From the NCBI GenBank assembly GCA_963971305.1, contig OZ020303.1, positions 17,667,184-17,731,183 on the forward strand: a stretch of DNA of 64,000 nt. The letters are read 5' to 3'. This DNA is from Arcuatula senhousia (Eukaryota > Mollusca > Bivalvia > Mytilida > Mytilidae). The notes beneath the pieces were generated by a model. It was not told where the DNA came from. It searched no databases and saw only the letters and a list, made by a program, of their open reading frames with translations. The translations under genes and the position numbers were made by a program. Below are positions 1-11,341 of the stretch, in pieces (within the stretch, counting starts at the first letter, position 1; every line of letters begins with the position of its first letter).

Positions 1-1925
1 CTCTACAAAGTTGCAAATAATCCCTTCAGTGGTTTCAGAGAAGATTTTTGGAAATCAGTTTAAATTAATAGAAAAAAAAACAGTTAAAGGGCAATAACTC
101 CTGTAAAGACCTTTTGATGCTAAACAAGAATAGTTGCTTCGGATTTTCTCTATCTCTTATACTTTTTGAGTTATAAGCCAAAAACAATGGTCTGACCCCC
201 CTGTTCTATTTTTAGCAATGGCGGCCATGTTGGTTGGTTGACGTGTATATAATTCACAAACTTGGTAGAGGACATCCTAAAGATCAAGTGTACCAAGTTT
301 CAAACCAATCCCTTCAGTGATTTCAGAGAACAAGATTTTTGAAAATCAGTTAAAATTAATGGAAAAAAACAGTTAAAGGGGAATAACTCTTAAATGGCAG
401 ATCTGACCATTTTGACCCTGAAATCATTTTTGTAGATCTCAATGAGCTGAACAATTCTGCAATGCTAACTTTTCCTCTAGCTCTAACGGTGTTCAAGATA
501 TTGTCCAAAAACTGCAAAAATGGTCAATTTTGACGATTAAAGGGCAATAACTCCTATAAGGAGTCGTTTCACAACTTCGACTCAATGGAGAGATTTGTAG
601 AGCTATTGATGCTGAACAAGGTAGGTTGCTTCGGATTTTCTCTATCTTTTATACTTTTTGAGTTATAAGCCAAAAACAATGGTCTGACCCCCCTGTTCTA
701 TTTTTAGCAACAGCGGCCATGTTGGTTGGTCGACGTGTATATAATTCACAAACTTGGTAGAGGACATCCTAAAGATCATGTATACCAAGTATCAATGCAA
801 TCCCTTCAGTGGTTTCAGAGAAGAAGATTTTTAAAAATCAGTTAAAATTAATGGAAAAAACAGTTAAAGGGGAATAACTCTTAAACAGCTGATCTGACAA
901 TTTTGACCCTGAAATCATCTTTGTAGATCACAATGAGCTAAACAATTCTGCAATGCTAACTTTTCCTCTAAATCTAACGGTTTTCAAGATTTAGTCCAAA
1001 AACTGCAAAAATGGTCAATTTTGATGATTAAAGGGCAATAACTTCTATAAGGAGTCGTTTCACAACTTTGACTCAATGGAGAGATTCGTAGAGCTTTTGA
1101 TGCTGAACAAGGTAGGTTGCTTCGGATTTTCTCCATCTCTTATACTTTTTGAGTTATAAGCCAAAAACAATGGTCTGACCCCCCTGTTCTATTTTTAGCA
1201 ACGGCGGCCATGTTGGTTGGTCGACATGTATATAATTCACAAACTTGGTAGAGGACATCCTAAAGATCATGTATACCAAGTATCAATGCAATCCCTTCAG
1301 TGGTTTCAGGGAAGAAGATTTTTAAAAATCAGTTAAAATTAATGGAAAAAACAGTTAAAGGGGAATAACTCTTAAACGGCTGATCTGACAATTTTGACCC
1401 TGAAATCATTTTTGTAGATCACAATGAGCTAAACAATTCTGCAATGCTAACTTTTCCTCTAAATCTAACGGTTTTCAAGATATAGTCCAAAAACTGTAAA
1501 AAATGGTCAATTTTGATGATTAAAGGGCAATAACTCCTATAAGGAGTCGTTTCACAACTTCGACTCAATGGAGAGATTCGTAGAGCTTTTGATGCTGAAC
1601 AAGGTAGGTTGCTTCGGATTTTCTCTATCTCTTATACTTTTTGAGTTATAAGCCAAAAACAATGGTCTGACCCCCCTGTTCTATTTTTAGCAACGGCGGC
1701 CATGTTGGTTGGTCGACATGTATATAATTCACAAACTTGGTAGAGGACATCCTAAAGATCATGTATACCAAGTATCAATGCAATCCCTTCAGTGGTTTCA
1801 GAGAAGAAGATCTTTGAAGAAAAGTTAACGGACGGACGACGGACGGACGACGGACGACGGACGGACGACGGACGCTTAACGATGACAATAGCTCACATGA
1901 CCCTTCGGGTCAGGTGAGCTAAAAA
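1..1925 (+). mobile_element. Tandem-unit hairpin-ended element, family A (copy A1, 5' end outside window)
   Basis: At least three full units of about 491 bp repeat here: the phrase GTTGGTTGGT recurs near 231, 721, 1214 and 1705. The last unit runs into a (GGACGAC)n microsatellite at about 1828-1873, followed by a terminal palindrome (AGCTCACATGACCC, loop TTC, GGGTCAGGTGAGCT) and an A-run. The same 3' end closes copy A6 at 58085, and a covarying version closes copies at 35560 and 52213. No protein-coding capacity. Non-autonomous, probably helentron-derived; the class is an inference from architecture. Confidence 0.8.
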
Positions 1926-3759
1926 CGAAAATTCTTACAATTACTAATCAATCAGATTATAGTTAAAATGTACATACGGGACACTCCGACAGTTTTCCGA
2001 GTCATCTGCAGTCAATTTTCTCAAAATCTTACATATCTAATTAAGTATAACTTTATTATCATTCGTCTGAAGTATGCAGTTTTAACTAAAAAGTAGCCTT
2101 ACAACATTTTCTTGATCTAAGTATACAATTTGTTTGATTTTAATGACAATTAATGTTGCACAAGTTAAAATTAACGTGTATTTTTGCTTCTTTTATTCGT
2201 GATTTTAAATTCGATAAAAATTGTAGAAAACTATTATTGTTTTTGAAAAATTCAATTGCAAACAAAGAATTGGGCAAAATATTTCATGATGTGATTTACA
2301 ATATATTTTTCGTGTGTGTTTTTTGGGTAAAAAAAAATAATTTAAAAAATCAAGCCATTAGAGATTTTCATAAGGTACATGTACAAAACAAATTTTTTTG
2401 ATATCTTCTGACCATATTCGACCTGTCAAACATATATATCCATAAAATAGAATAATCAACCTTTTATTTGAGTTCAAAAAATCTCATGAGGTTTTTGGGT
2501 AATTTAAACTTTTTAATTAGACGACTTTTTCGATATCCGCCGCTCGCCTATCTCATGTGCTGTTTCTGTGAAAAGCTTGTATAGAAATTTTCGTACGAAT
2601 TATCAGTTTGGTCCAGTCCCAAAAGGAAGTAATAGTTCGACAAATCTAAGCAATCAGCAACGTGTACTCAGTCGACATGAGAGAGGCCGGACTCAGCTGC
2701 TCCGGAAGGGTAGAAGTTCTTACTTGTTATAACACACCCGTAACGTTGTCATATATCAATTTAGTATGGCTACAAATATTTTGGATTATTAATAAAGCGT
2801 AGCTGCCATCATAAAAAAATTTCAATCACTTCAAAACTTACACCTTTATCTATAGCCACAACAAAAGCCAAACTATATGTTTTAAGAATACACCGAACTT
2901 TCAGTTACGACGAATGATGTTGTACTTTTAGAGGTGGTCAACACTAGCCCAGAACGTACAGTTGAAAAACACAGAATATTCCAACAGAAACCCATGAAAT
3001 TTACAAGAAACAGATTCGTCTTGTTCCCTTGTGATGGATAATTTGTCACCAAAAATTGGATCACAACTATATACATGTATAGGTTGTTATTATAATCATC
3101 AACCACATGTATTAATACAAAGATAAGTTGAAAATGTATAGAAAAGTTAAAGAGTTACATTTGACAGGACAAGTCTAAAGGTTGTGTCAAATAGTATAAA
3201 CAATAAGCATAAAGAATGAAAATCAGTCATGTTAGTTTCTCTTTATTCATGGGTACACATAACTTCTAGGTTTCCTTCTTTTTCTTATCAAATGTTTGAC
3301 TTTCAAATACAGGTTAGCATTACTATATACCCACAGATACTACATATGTACAATGTAAGACATTTAAGTATTGGATTCATATAAGTCAAACGGGGTACAG
3401 TTATCTTTGCAACTACAGAGGAAAATTCTGAAAAAAAATATACTGATCTTATGAGCACTTATAACTACTAAGTACATTGTTGTCTTAGTTCTATCCCAAC
3501 ATACAAATAACAATTATAAGGTGTCAAGGTTCTTTACAGTTTACTAGTCTGCTGCTGGAAAATGAAACAAGAACCAATAAAACACATTCATCTGTTTTCT
3601 TGGCCCCTGAACCCATCAAGGCCACGAGTGCCCCCACCCCAAGCCCATTGTAGAGGATTTGCTTCAATTTGAATGTAAATCTGTAAATCTACTGTGTCTG
3701 CATGCAACATTATTCATATATGTTTTGCTTGGTGGCCGTTTGGTGTCAAATTATGGTTG
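1926..3759. other. Intergenic, no gene seen
   Basis: AT-rich sequence between two repeat blocks. The open frames at 2153-2401 and 2882-3106 have no recognisable domain, no splice context and low-complexity composition, so I do not call them. A slightly GC-richer patch (2520-2760) shows no repeat or motif I can name. Confidence 0.5.
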
Positions 3760-5415
3760 GTTTTGACAAGACTTAGTATCATGATGCTTCGTATCAAGAC
3801 ACTAGTCAAATATGTTATGATGATTTTCAAAAGTATCAAGGCACTAGTCAAATGTATTATGATGCTTGTCAAAAGTATCAAGGCACTAGTCAAATGTATG
3901 ATGATGCTTGTCAAAAGTATCAAGGTATTAGTCAAATGTATTATGATGCTTGCAAAAAGTATCAAGGCACTAGTCAAATGTATTATGATGCTTGTCAAAA
4001 GTAAAATGATGTTTGTCAAATGTATTAAGAAGTTAGTAGTATCAATTAAGACAAGACCTATCAAAATACTAGTCAAGTATGTTATGATGCTTGTTAAAAG
4101 TATCATGACGCTTGTCAAATGTATTATTAAGCTTGTCAAAAGAATTAATAAGTCGGTAGTATCAAGACACTAGTCAAATATGTCATGATGCTTTTCAAAA
4201 GTATCAAGACACTAGTCACAATTTTTATGATGCTTGTTAAAAGTATCAAGGCACTAGTCAAATGTATTATGATGCTTGTCAAAAGTATTAAGAATATAGT
4301 TGTATCAAGAAACTAATAAAATATATATGTTATGACCCCGTTATGACGCTTTTCAAAAATATCGAGACACTAGTCAAATGTATCATAATGATTGTCAAAG
4401 TATCCAAGCACTAGTTGATTGTATTATGATGCTTGTCAAACGTATCAAAGTATTAGTCAAATGTATCATGATGCTTGTCAAAAGTATCAAGGCACTAGTC
4501 AAATGCATTATGATGCTTGTCAAACGTATCAAGGCACTAGTCACATGTATCAAGTATCAAGGCACTAGTCAAATGTATTATGATGCTTGTCAAACGTATC
4601 AAGGTGTTAGTCAAATGTATCATGATGCTTGTCAAAAGAACCAAGGCACTAGTCAAATGTATTATGATGATTGTCAAAAGTATTAAGACACTAGTCAAAT
4701 GTATTATGATGCTTGTGAAACGTATCAAGGTATTAGTCAAGTATGTTATGACGCTTGTCAAAAGTATCAAGACACTAGTCAAATGTATTATGATGCTTGT
4801 CAAAAGTATTAAGACACTAGTCAAATGTATTATGATGCTTGTGAAACGGATCAAGGTATTAGTCAAATGTATCATGATGCTTGTCAAAAGAACCAAGGCA
4901 CTAGTCAAATGTATTATGATGATTGTCAAAAGTATCAAGGCACTAGTCAAATGTATCATGATGCTTGTCAAAAATATCGAGACACTAGTCAAATGTATTA
5001 TGAAGCTTGTCAAAAGTAGCAAGATACTTGTCAAATGTATTATGAAGCTTGTCAAAAGTACAAAAAAGTTAGAATTTTCAAAAAACTAGTCAAAACTATC
5101 AAGACACTAGTCAAATATGTTATGATGTTTTTCAAAAGTATCAAGACACTTGTCAAATGTATTATGAAGCTTTTCAAAAGTATTAAGAAGTCAGTAGTAT
5201 CAAAACACTAGTCAAATATGTTATGATGATTTTCAAAAGTATCAAGATACTAGTCAAGTGTATTATGAAGCTTGTCAAAAATATCAAGGCACTAGTCAAA
5301 TATGTTATGATGCTAGTCAAAAATATCGAGACACTAGTCAAATGTATTATGATGCTTGTCAAAAGTTTCAAGGTTCCAGTCAAATCTTTTCTGATGCTTG
5401 TCAAAAGTATAAAGA
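3760..5415. repeat. 42-bp minisatellite, roughly 35-40 imperfect copies
   Basis: The unit is about 42 bp: GGCACTAGTCAAATGTATTA followed by TGATGCTTGTCAAAAGTATC and AA. Copies differ by point changes (CGTATC, TATTAG, CATGATG) and a few indels. Because 42 is a multiple of 3, each strand keeps a frame open for long runs: a 14-residue repeat around MMLVKSIKALVKCI on plus, and one around HLTSALILLTSIII on minus. I see no start context, exon structure or known domain, so this is a satellite and not a gene. Confidence 0.9.
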
Positions 5416-5884
5416 TGCAATCTAAAACCATCATGATATTCAAGGAAGGCAACACAAATAAATAGTGTCATGATGGACTTATAATAATATAATTTTGTCC
5501 TTTCCTTTTTGGACTTGAGAATTTTAAATTTCTCTTTGGAAGTGTACTTCTTTGCATCTTGGTAGCCAACCACAACAGTTTCAATATTTACTACACTTGT
5601 ACTTTGGTCTGATCATGTCTTTCGAGATCAATTTGGACCTTGTACATGCATGGTCCATAATTAATTTTATAGTTCAAAGATCCAACCAATGTTAAAAGTT
5701 TCAGCATAGCAATACTTGTTTATATGCTTATATGCAGACAGTTCAGCTGTATTTTTTTCCTTATTTCATATATGTAGTGCTGGATTAATATGTACAAAAT
5801 ACTTTTTGTAGATGAATTCATATTTGCTTTATCAACAACAGCATTAATCATGCTCAAGTTAATAAATCAAGAGTCATGACTTAA
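5416..5884. other. Intergenic, nothing recognised
   Basis: About 470 bases of AT-rich sequence between the minisatellite and a family-D repeat. No ORF, repeat or RNA gene seen. Confidence 0.5.
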
Positions 5885-6431
5885 GTCTTGCCTGTTGACA
5901 CCTTCAGAATACCGCTACCTAGTTATTACACTCAACCAAAAAAATCAAGACCAAGGTCAAAAGATGGGGATGAAACTGTGCAAAGCTACTACTGATGCAT
6001 ATATATGCATACCAAGTTTCATCAACCTAGGACTTATAGTATGGAGGTGCTTGCAAAAAATTAACATTGCTATTATATATATAAAATGGACAACTGGAGA
6101 TGTAACTATATTAAGCTACTACTTGGGCATATGCATACCAAGTTTGATCAATCTAGGACTTATAGTTCTTGAGATATGGAGGTGCTCGCAAAACTTTAAC
6201 ATTGTTATTATATGTATTGAAATTTGTTAAAGTCATTCAACCAGAAAATCAAGGTCCGATCAGAAGATAGTGATACAACTGTGCTTAGACACTTCTAAGG
6301 CATATGCATACCAAGTTCTTGAGATATGAATTTGTTCATGAAACTTTAACATTGAAATTTAATGCCACCGCCACCAGTAAAGTAACACCCCTGGTACCTG
6401 TTCTGCTCAAGCTTCGCAGGCAAGACAAAAA
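5885..6431 (+). mobile_element. Family D hairpin-ended element (copy D1)
   Basis: It begins with GTCTTGCCTGTTGAC and ends with GCAGGCAAGACAAAAA, the degenerate form of the GTCTCGCCTG / CAGGCGAGAC ends seen at 11376-12283. Inside are about two units containing CATATGCATACCAAGTTT and a phrase that ends in GAGATATGGAGGTGC. The same unit, inverted, is found at 46.8-47.0 kb and 48.0-48.6 kb. The frame 5895-6230 lies inside the repeat and is not a gene. Confidence 0.75.
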
Positions 6432-6535
6432 TGCTTTGTTGCTGTTATTGTTGTGCATAACAACACAAACTCCATAAAATTCTTCATAGACAAGTCTTTA
6501 ACAAGAAGGTTACCCATTAAACACTTTTCTTGTAC

Positions 6536-7530
6536 TTAAGGTGGTTCCTGATGCCATTTTGACCTAGATATCGACCAAGTAAAAAGTGTTAATTTAATAA
6601 AAGAACACACATTTTTACCAAATATAATGCATAATATAAAATATAATGCAGAAGATATAAAATATCACTCTTAAATGAATGCATAACATCCATAATTTTA
6701 AAACAAATTTTATTCCTTATATTTTTATTTGTGGTCAAAAGTTTGCAATCTTTAGGTACATCTAGCAAATTCTACTTACAATTTCAAACTTAACTAATTA
6801 CCTCCTTTAGTTATTGAATCCATTATCTAAAACAAAGGCCTTCCTGAATTTAAAAAAAAGGCTTCGACAAAAAATTAGTTACATTAAAATTACTCAATTT
6901 GTAATACACATATATTCGTTACAAGGAAAGGGCTGAATTGTGGTATAGTAATATGGAACGGAATGGTCATATAAAAATATGTTCCTTTTTTTGAATTAAT
7001 CATATTATGCCGTAAAAATCAAATAAGATAATTATGTAAACAACTATCTTTTAGCTAAAATGCATTTAGTCTCTGATTAGTGCTCATAAACTCATAAGAT
7101 ATCTTTATTGTTCCACCTATCTGTTTCAATTTACCTTTCAGTATTTTAAAAACTTCTCACAAATGATGGGTGTTTATTTGTGTACACATTGATTTGTAGC
7201 AATTTAAGTAATTTTTTGTTGGGGTCAATTTTAAAAATTCTGAAAGGCCTTTGTTTTAGATAACAAATTTAATAATTGAGAGACACAATCAGTTAAGCTT
7301 GATATTGTAATTAAAACTTGCTGGATGTACCAAAAGCTTGACCACTTTCAACCAGAAATAAAATGCAAAAAATTCATATTTGTTTAAAAATAATAAATGT
7401 AATGCATTTTTCAAAGTATGATATTTTATATAACCTTGTTTACTTGAAAAGAATGTGTGATCTTTTATTTAAATTAATACTTTTCATTTGGTTGATATCT
7501 AGGTCAAAATGGTGTTAAGAACCACCTTAA
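6536..7530. mobile_element. Foldback element of about 1 kb with long terminal inverted repeats
   Basis: The left end TTAAGGTGGTTCCTGATGCC and the phrase TTTTGACCTAGATATC return inverted at the right end (GATATCTAGGTCAAAA and AAGAACCACCTTAA, ending at 7530). More inner phrases also return inverted, for example TCTAAAACAAAGGCCTT at 6827-6843 against AAGGCCTTTGTTTTAGA near 7244-7260. The arms therefore cover several hundred bases. No ORF; a MITE or foldback transposon. Confidence 0.85.
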
Positions 7531-8570
7531 TATAAGCAGAAAACAAGAGGTTCTTCTCTTGCTAATCTATTCATCACCCCTGGGTTATTTCGTATGATTT
7601 TAGACGATTAAGAAATGTGAAAAAGAAACTGTAATTTTTAAATGTTAAATTGCATAAGAAAAATGTAATGCTACCAATCTTAAGGCTCGATGCAAAACTA
7701 TCAAAAACCAGGTATTTCATGTGTGACCCAGGAGTGATAAATTATTGAGTGAGAGAGGACCTCTGGGTTTTTGAGGATGAAATTCATCTTTCTAGACCCA
7801 CAGTAATCATTTAATTGATTTATTTACACCATTGATCATACTTGTTATCTCTGTAATTTTTCTCCCCCCCCCATACATGTTATCTCTGTAATTTTCCCCC
7901 CCCCTCACATACACACCAAAAAAAAACGCTCAGTTAAAGATGGCTTTATTTATCACATTCATTGCTTCATAATAACAGATTCATTCAAAACAGTCAAAAA
8001 GCATATATACAGTCATGTGAACAGTAACAAATAATGTCATACATAATAACTCTACATTAACTCCATTTCTTACTCTATAAACCTTTTCAGAAAACCCAAA
8101 GAGATAGGGGCTCTTAAACCTGATGGTGGCCCCAAAAGTTCAGTGTCTTTTTTTAATGACACATATGTTTTATTTGCAATCTTAAAGTATTTGGCCAAAA
8201 ATTTTTTGGCTATGAAGTTTCTATGAAAATGTGAACTGTTTAAATCATGCTGGCTTTGTCATTTTAATGAACAAATTGTAATTGATATCACTAAGACAGA
8301 AACAGTCATAAACAATATTTCTGTGTTGTAGTTCTTCTGTATAAACTGTCAAGTTTGAAGGTAAACTTTTGAAGACCAAATCTTAGCTACACCTATTTCA
8401 AACCTAGTTTTTGTCCAACCTTTTAATAAGACAACCTAGTGTTTTTTTTCGCGGTGATTTAATTTTCGCTTTATTTGCGGCATGCATTGGGTCGTGAAAA
8501 TAAAAACAGATAAAATATTAGTTTATATATCTAGAGTAACAGCTTGGATATGAAATCATGAAAATTATAT
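7531..8570. other. Intergenic to 3' UTR end; duplicated C-run and putative poly(A) signal
   Basis: Mostly featureless AT-rich DNA. A short duplication near 7845-7915 repeats GTTATCTCTGTAATTTT followed by a C-run. TTTATT at 7945-7950 reads AATAAA on the minus strand and could end the L(3)mbt-like transcript, which would give it a 3.2-kb 3' UTR. That link is a guess from position and the lack of other genes. Confidence 0.4.
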
Positions 8571-8781
8571 TACTGTGGTTTCATCATTATTCGTTGGGTA
8601 TCAATTTTCATGGTTATCGTGGTTGGCGGTGACCCACGAAATTTGATACTACATGAAAAGGAAATTTAACATTGATCTGTATGCTGCAGACTTCAGAACC
8701 ACGAATTTAAGATTCCACGAAATGGTCCTTTTTCATCAAACCACAAAAATTGGTACCCAAAAAATAAATGAATCCACAGTA
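8571..8781. mobile_element. Short MITE (TACTGTGG...CCACAGTA)
   Basis: Terminal inverted repeats: TACTGTGGTTTCATCATTAT then TCGTTGGGTATCAATTTTC on the left, and AAAATTGGTACCC then AAATGAATCCACAGTA on the right. Internal phrases such as CCACGAAATTTG and CCACGAATTTAAG are typical of a MITE I recall as abundant in molluscan genomes. The ORF 8653-8937 runs through it and is not real. Confidence 0.85.
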
Positions 8782-9793
8782 CCTGAACATAAAAGCATCC
8801 CTTTTATCCAGAAAAACGTGAAATTAAATTGCCTCACGCAAAAAAAAACAAACCCAAACTTGTACAGTAATTTAGCACCAATAAATATGAATGCAATGAT
8901 GTGTACAAATTTCTCTTGTCTAACTAATCTTTATTAGTTATACAACTCCTAAAATGTAATAAGCACCAAAATTAACCAAGGTAGCAAAAAAAAGTTTACT
9001 ATGCAAGAAATATACAACAAATAATCAAATTTTCATACTTTCATACCTGTAATTTTTTTACAATTCATACAACATGGTAGATATTACAATGTTTAAAACA
9101 TGAACTTACTTTACAAGTATCTATACTTTGTAAAACTTTACTATGTACTCAATTCCTTACAACCTTAAAACAAACTTTTATATTGCACAGCAGTTAACAC
9201 AGTAACAAAAACAAACATCTTTTCATCTATAAAAGAAACTTTCTTCCTCACAAAAAATACATAAGCACTTGTGATATTACACATATCCTATGAAGGCATT
9301 ATTGTTTGAAATCATCAAAGTTTAATATCAGTGAGAAAAGCTGAAGTATTCAGTATTATAAAAAATAATAGAATTAGCCAAAATCATGGGCTTATGCAAA
9401 CATTAAAACATGCAAAAATGTGATGTTGGTAATTTAATTACCCATTTAAAATACCATAAAGGATGAAAATACCAACTCCATATAAACACATATTTTAAGT
9501 GACTTAATCTTCAATGCAAGTGATTAAAGAAAATTATATCCAGTCTAAAATGCTGATCTTATCTTACCATATAAAATATACCATCAATAATGCTTTCATA
9601 TCCTCTCATACACTGGATAAAAACTAATTGGTTATCCAAAATAGTTAAAGCATTATATAAACATAAGAAATGAGAATATTTTGTATAGAAGCTGCCATCA
9701 AAAATATTTAAAGAACCTAGCGAAACATTAGACTAACAAAAAATGATTGTTTGACTTGATGATAGGTACAAATATCTTGTGTTTGCTTAAAAT

Positions 9794-10346
9794 TATAGCC
9801 AATCAAATGTTCCATTCCCCCAAGCTGAACAGGAGTTCATCAAAGTACTTTGGAATACTGGTGCTTAATCTATCTATAGAATGTTGTAATAATAGAAGTT
9901 AATCTTTTTGATCAGTTAAACTCACACATTCATTGAAAATGAAAACTACTCATAGGTAGATGATTTTTACCTAAAGGAAAAAAAACTCCCATCTCGGAGA
10001 GAAAATTGCTTATATCTACGATTGTTGCAACAAAATAATATTTTTTTATGAATTTAATGCTTTAACCAACTCTTTGACATTTATCTTTCTCATTTTCTTT
10101 TATATAAATATCCTTTTTGAGCTATTTTTTCAATGTGAAATTTTCAACAGGTAAGTCTTTTATACTAGGAAAATTTTTCCTTCATACAACAAGATAATCT
10201 CCTCTCTATAGACGTGGGTTTAAACTCATCAGAGAGATTAACTTCCATTGTAACACATTAAATAGGAGGATTAAGTACGGGAACTCCAAAGTACCTTGAT
10301 GAGTCCCTGTTCAGCTTGGGGTAATTAATCATTTTATTGGCTATAA
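9794..10346. repeat. Inverted repeat of about 550 bp, arms about 120 bp
   Basis: TATAGCCAAT...CCCCAAGCTGAACAGG near 9795-9834 returns inverted as CCTGTTCAGCTTGGGG...ATTGGCTATA ending at 10346. The match continues inward through CATCAAAGTACTTTGGA (TCCAAAGTACCTTGATG) and GAAGTTAATCT. It would form a long hairpin if transcribed in the putative 3' UTR. Confidence 0.8.
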
Positions 10347-10984
10347 AACTGATTCTACCTTATCAACTCATACTCTAGTATCAGGGAATCAAAAGTTAGA
10401 GAGGATGAAAACAACCAAAATTTCTATGATTTGTAGAACTTTGGCAAGCTGGATTAAAGATACTTAGTTATTGTACATATATTTTATCAAAACTATGTAA
10501 TCATTATCATGATTGAGCAAAATAATTCTAAACTAATGTTTTTACTTTAAAGCTTAAAACTTCAAGGAGTCTTTTATTTAATGTTTCAAAATTCAACAGT
10601 TCATCTAATTGTACTTTTATTATAAGAATGATGGATTTCAAAGAAATGAAAACACATTGTGATATTTTCAACACAGATATACCTAATACAATGTCTATTT
10701 AGCACATATAATAATATTAAGCACTTACTTCTTAAATAATTACATAACAAACAACATGTTTTAAATAACAACTTTTAAAATTCATATCTTTACTAACTGG
10801 AGAACTGAAAAATATTAATTTCTTTAAACTTACAACAAAAATTTTTATATTGTGAAAATTTAGTTTACAGAAGGTAAAACAGAGATGTTTACCTCTATCA
10901 AACAATGATTCTAATAGGTGAAACTATGCCTGCTATGAGAAAGAATTACTATGCTTTTTGGACATATTTTCTTTTCATATTTAA

Positions 10985-11100
10985 CAAGAATATGTCTAAA
11001 AGACATAATGCCCCATCTCACAACATTTGGGACGGATGGATGAATGGACCCAAACACTATATGCCCTCCCTACTTTCTTTTGTCCATTGTAGAGCCCCAA
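10985..11100 (+). repeat. Short internally deleted copy of repeat family F
   Basis: It starts AACAAGAATATGTCTAAAAG and ends with GGACGGATGGATGAATGG then ACCCAAACACTATATGCCC. These are the two ends of the element at 12802-15023 with the middle missing. Confidence 0.65.
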
Positions 11101-11212
11101 AGTAACCCATGCATCTTCCCAAGACAAAGAGGCAACAAAAAGGTAACAAAATATATTTAGATCAAAGTAACCATGGAAGTAAAGTATATTGAGACAATTC
11201 ACACACATTCAA

Positions 11213-11341
11213 TCATTCATCTAATGAGTTTTTGAACACAAGTAAGCTGTTGAAGATCTTCAAGGCAGGTCCAAGCTTTAAATTCAATATCTTTAACAAG
11301 TCTGTCTGGTCCATTAAAAGAAAAGCTTCACCATCTATTTG
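11213..11341 (-). CDS. L3MBTL: L3MBTL last exon: C-terminal half of SAM domain and stop
   Basis: The exon follows the acceptor TTTTTTCCAG and opens in phase 0 with [15 protein letters not shown], then [13 protein letters not shown], the two most conserved blocks of L(3)mbt-type SAM domains, and stops with TGA at 11213. SAM domains here mediate homo- and hetero-oligomerisation. The acceptor sits only about 12 bp from the end of a family-D transposon (11354-12283), whose terminal CTCTTGTT on this strand forms part of the pyrimidine tract. Confidence 0.95.
   Translation of the reverse strand, partial: QIDGEAFLLMDQTDLLKILNLKLGPALKIFNSLLVFKNSLDE

Larger units (their letters stand above)
7945..11212 (-). 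other. Probable 3' UTR of the L(3)mbt-like gene
   Basis: Downstream of the stop codon at 11213-11215 there is no other gene for more than 3 kb, and a minus-strand AATAAA lies at 7945-7950. It contains the MITE at 8571-8781, a foldback at 9794-10346 and a short family-F remnant at 10985-11100. Extent is inferred; earlier poly(A) sites are possible. Confidence 0.4.

Noticed and set aside
2153..3106. ORFs at 2153-2401 and 2882-3106 as small genes
   Set aside because: Low-complexity peptides, no neighbours, no splice signals that would link them into a gene.
3694..5573. Long ORFs on both strands (up to 172 codons) as genes
   Set aside because: They are produced by a 42-bp satellite free of stops in one frame per strand; peptides are 14-residue repeats with no domain and no splice or start context.
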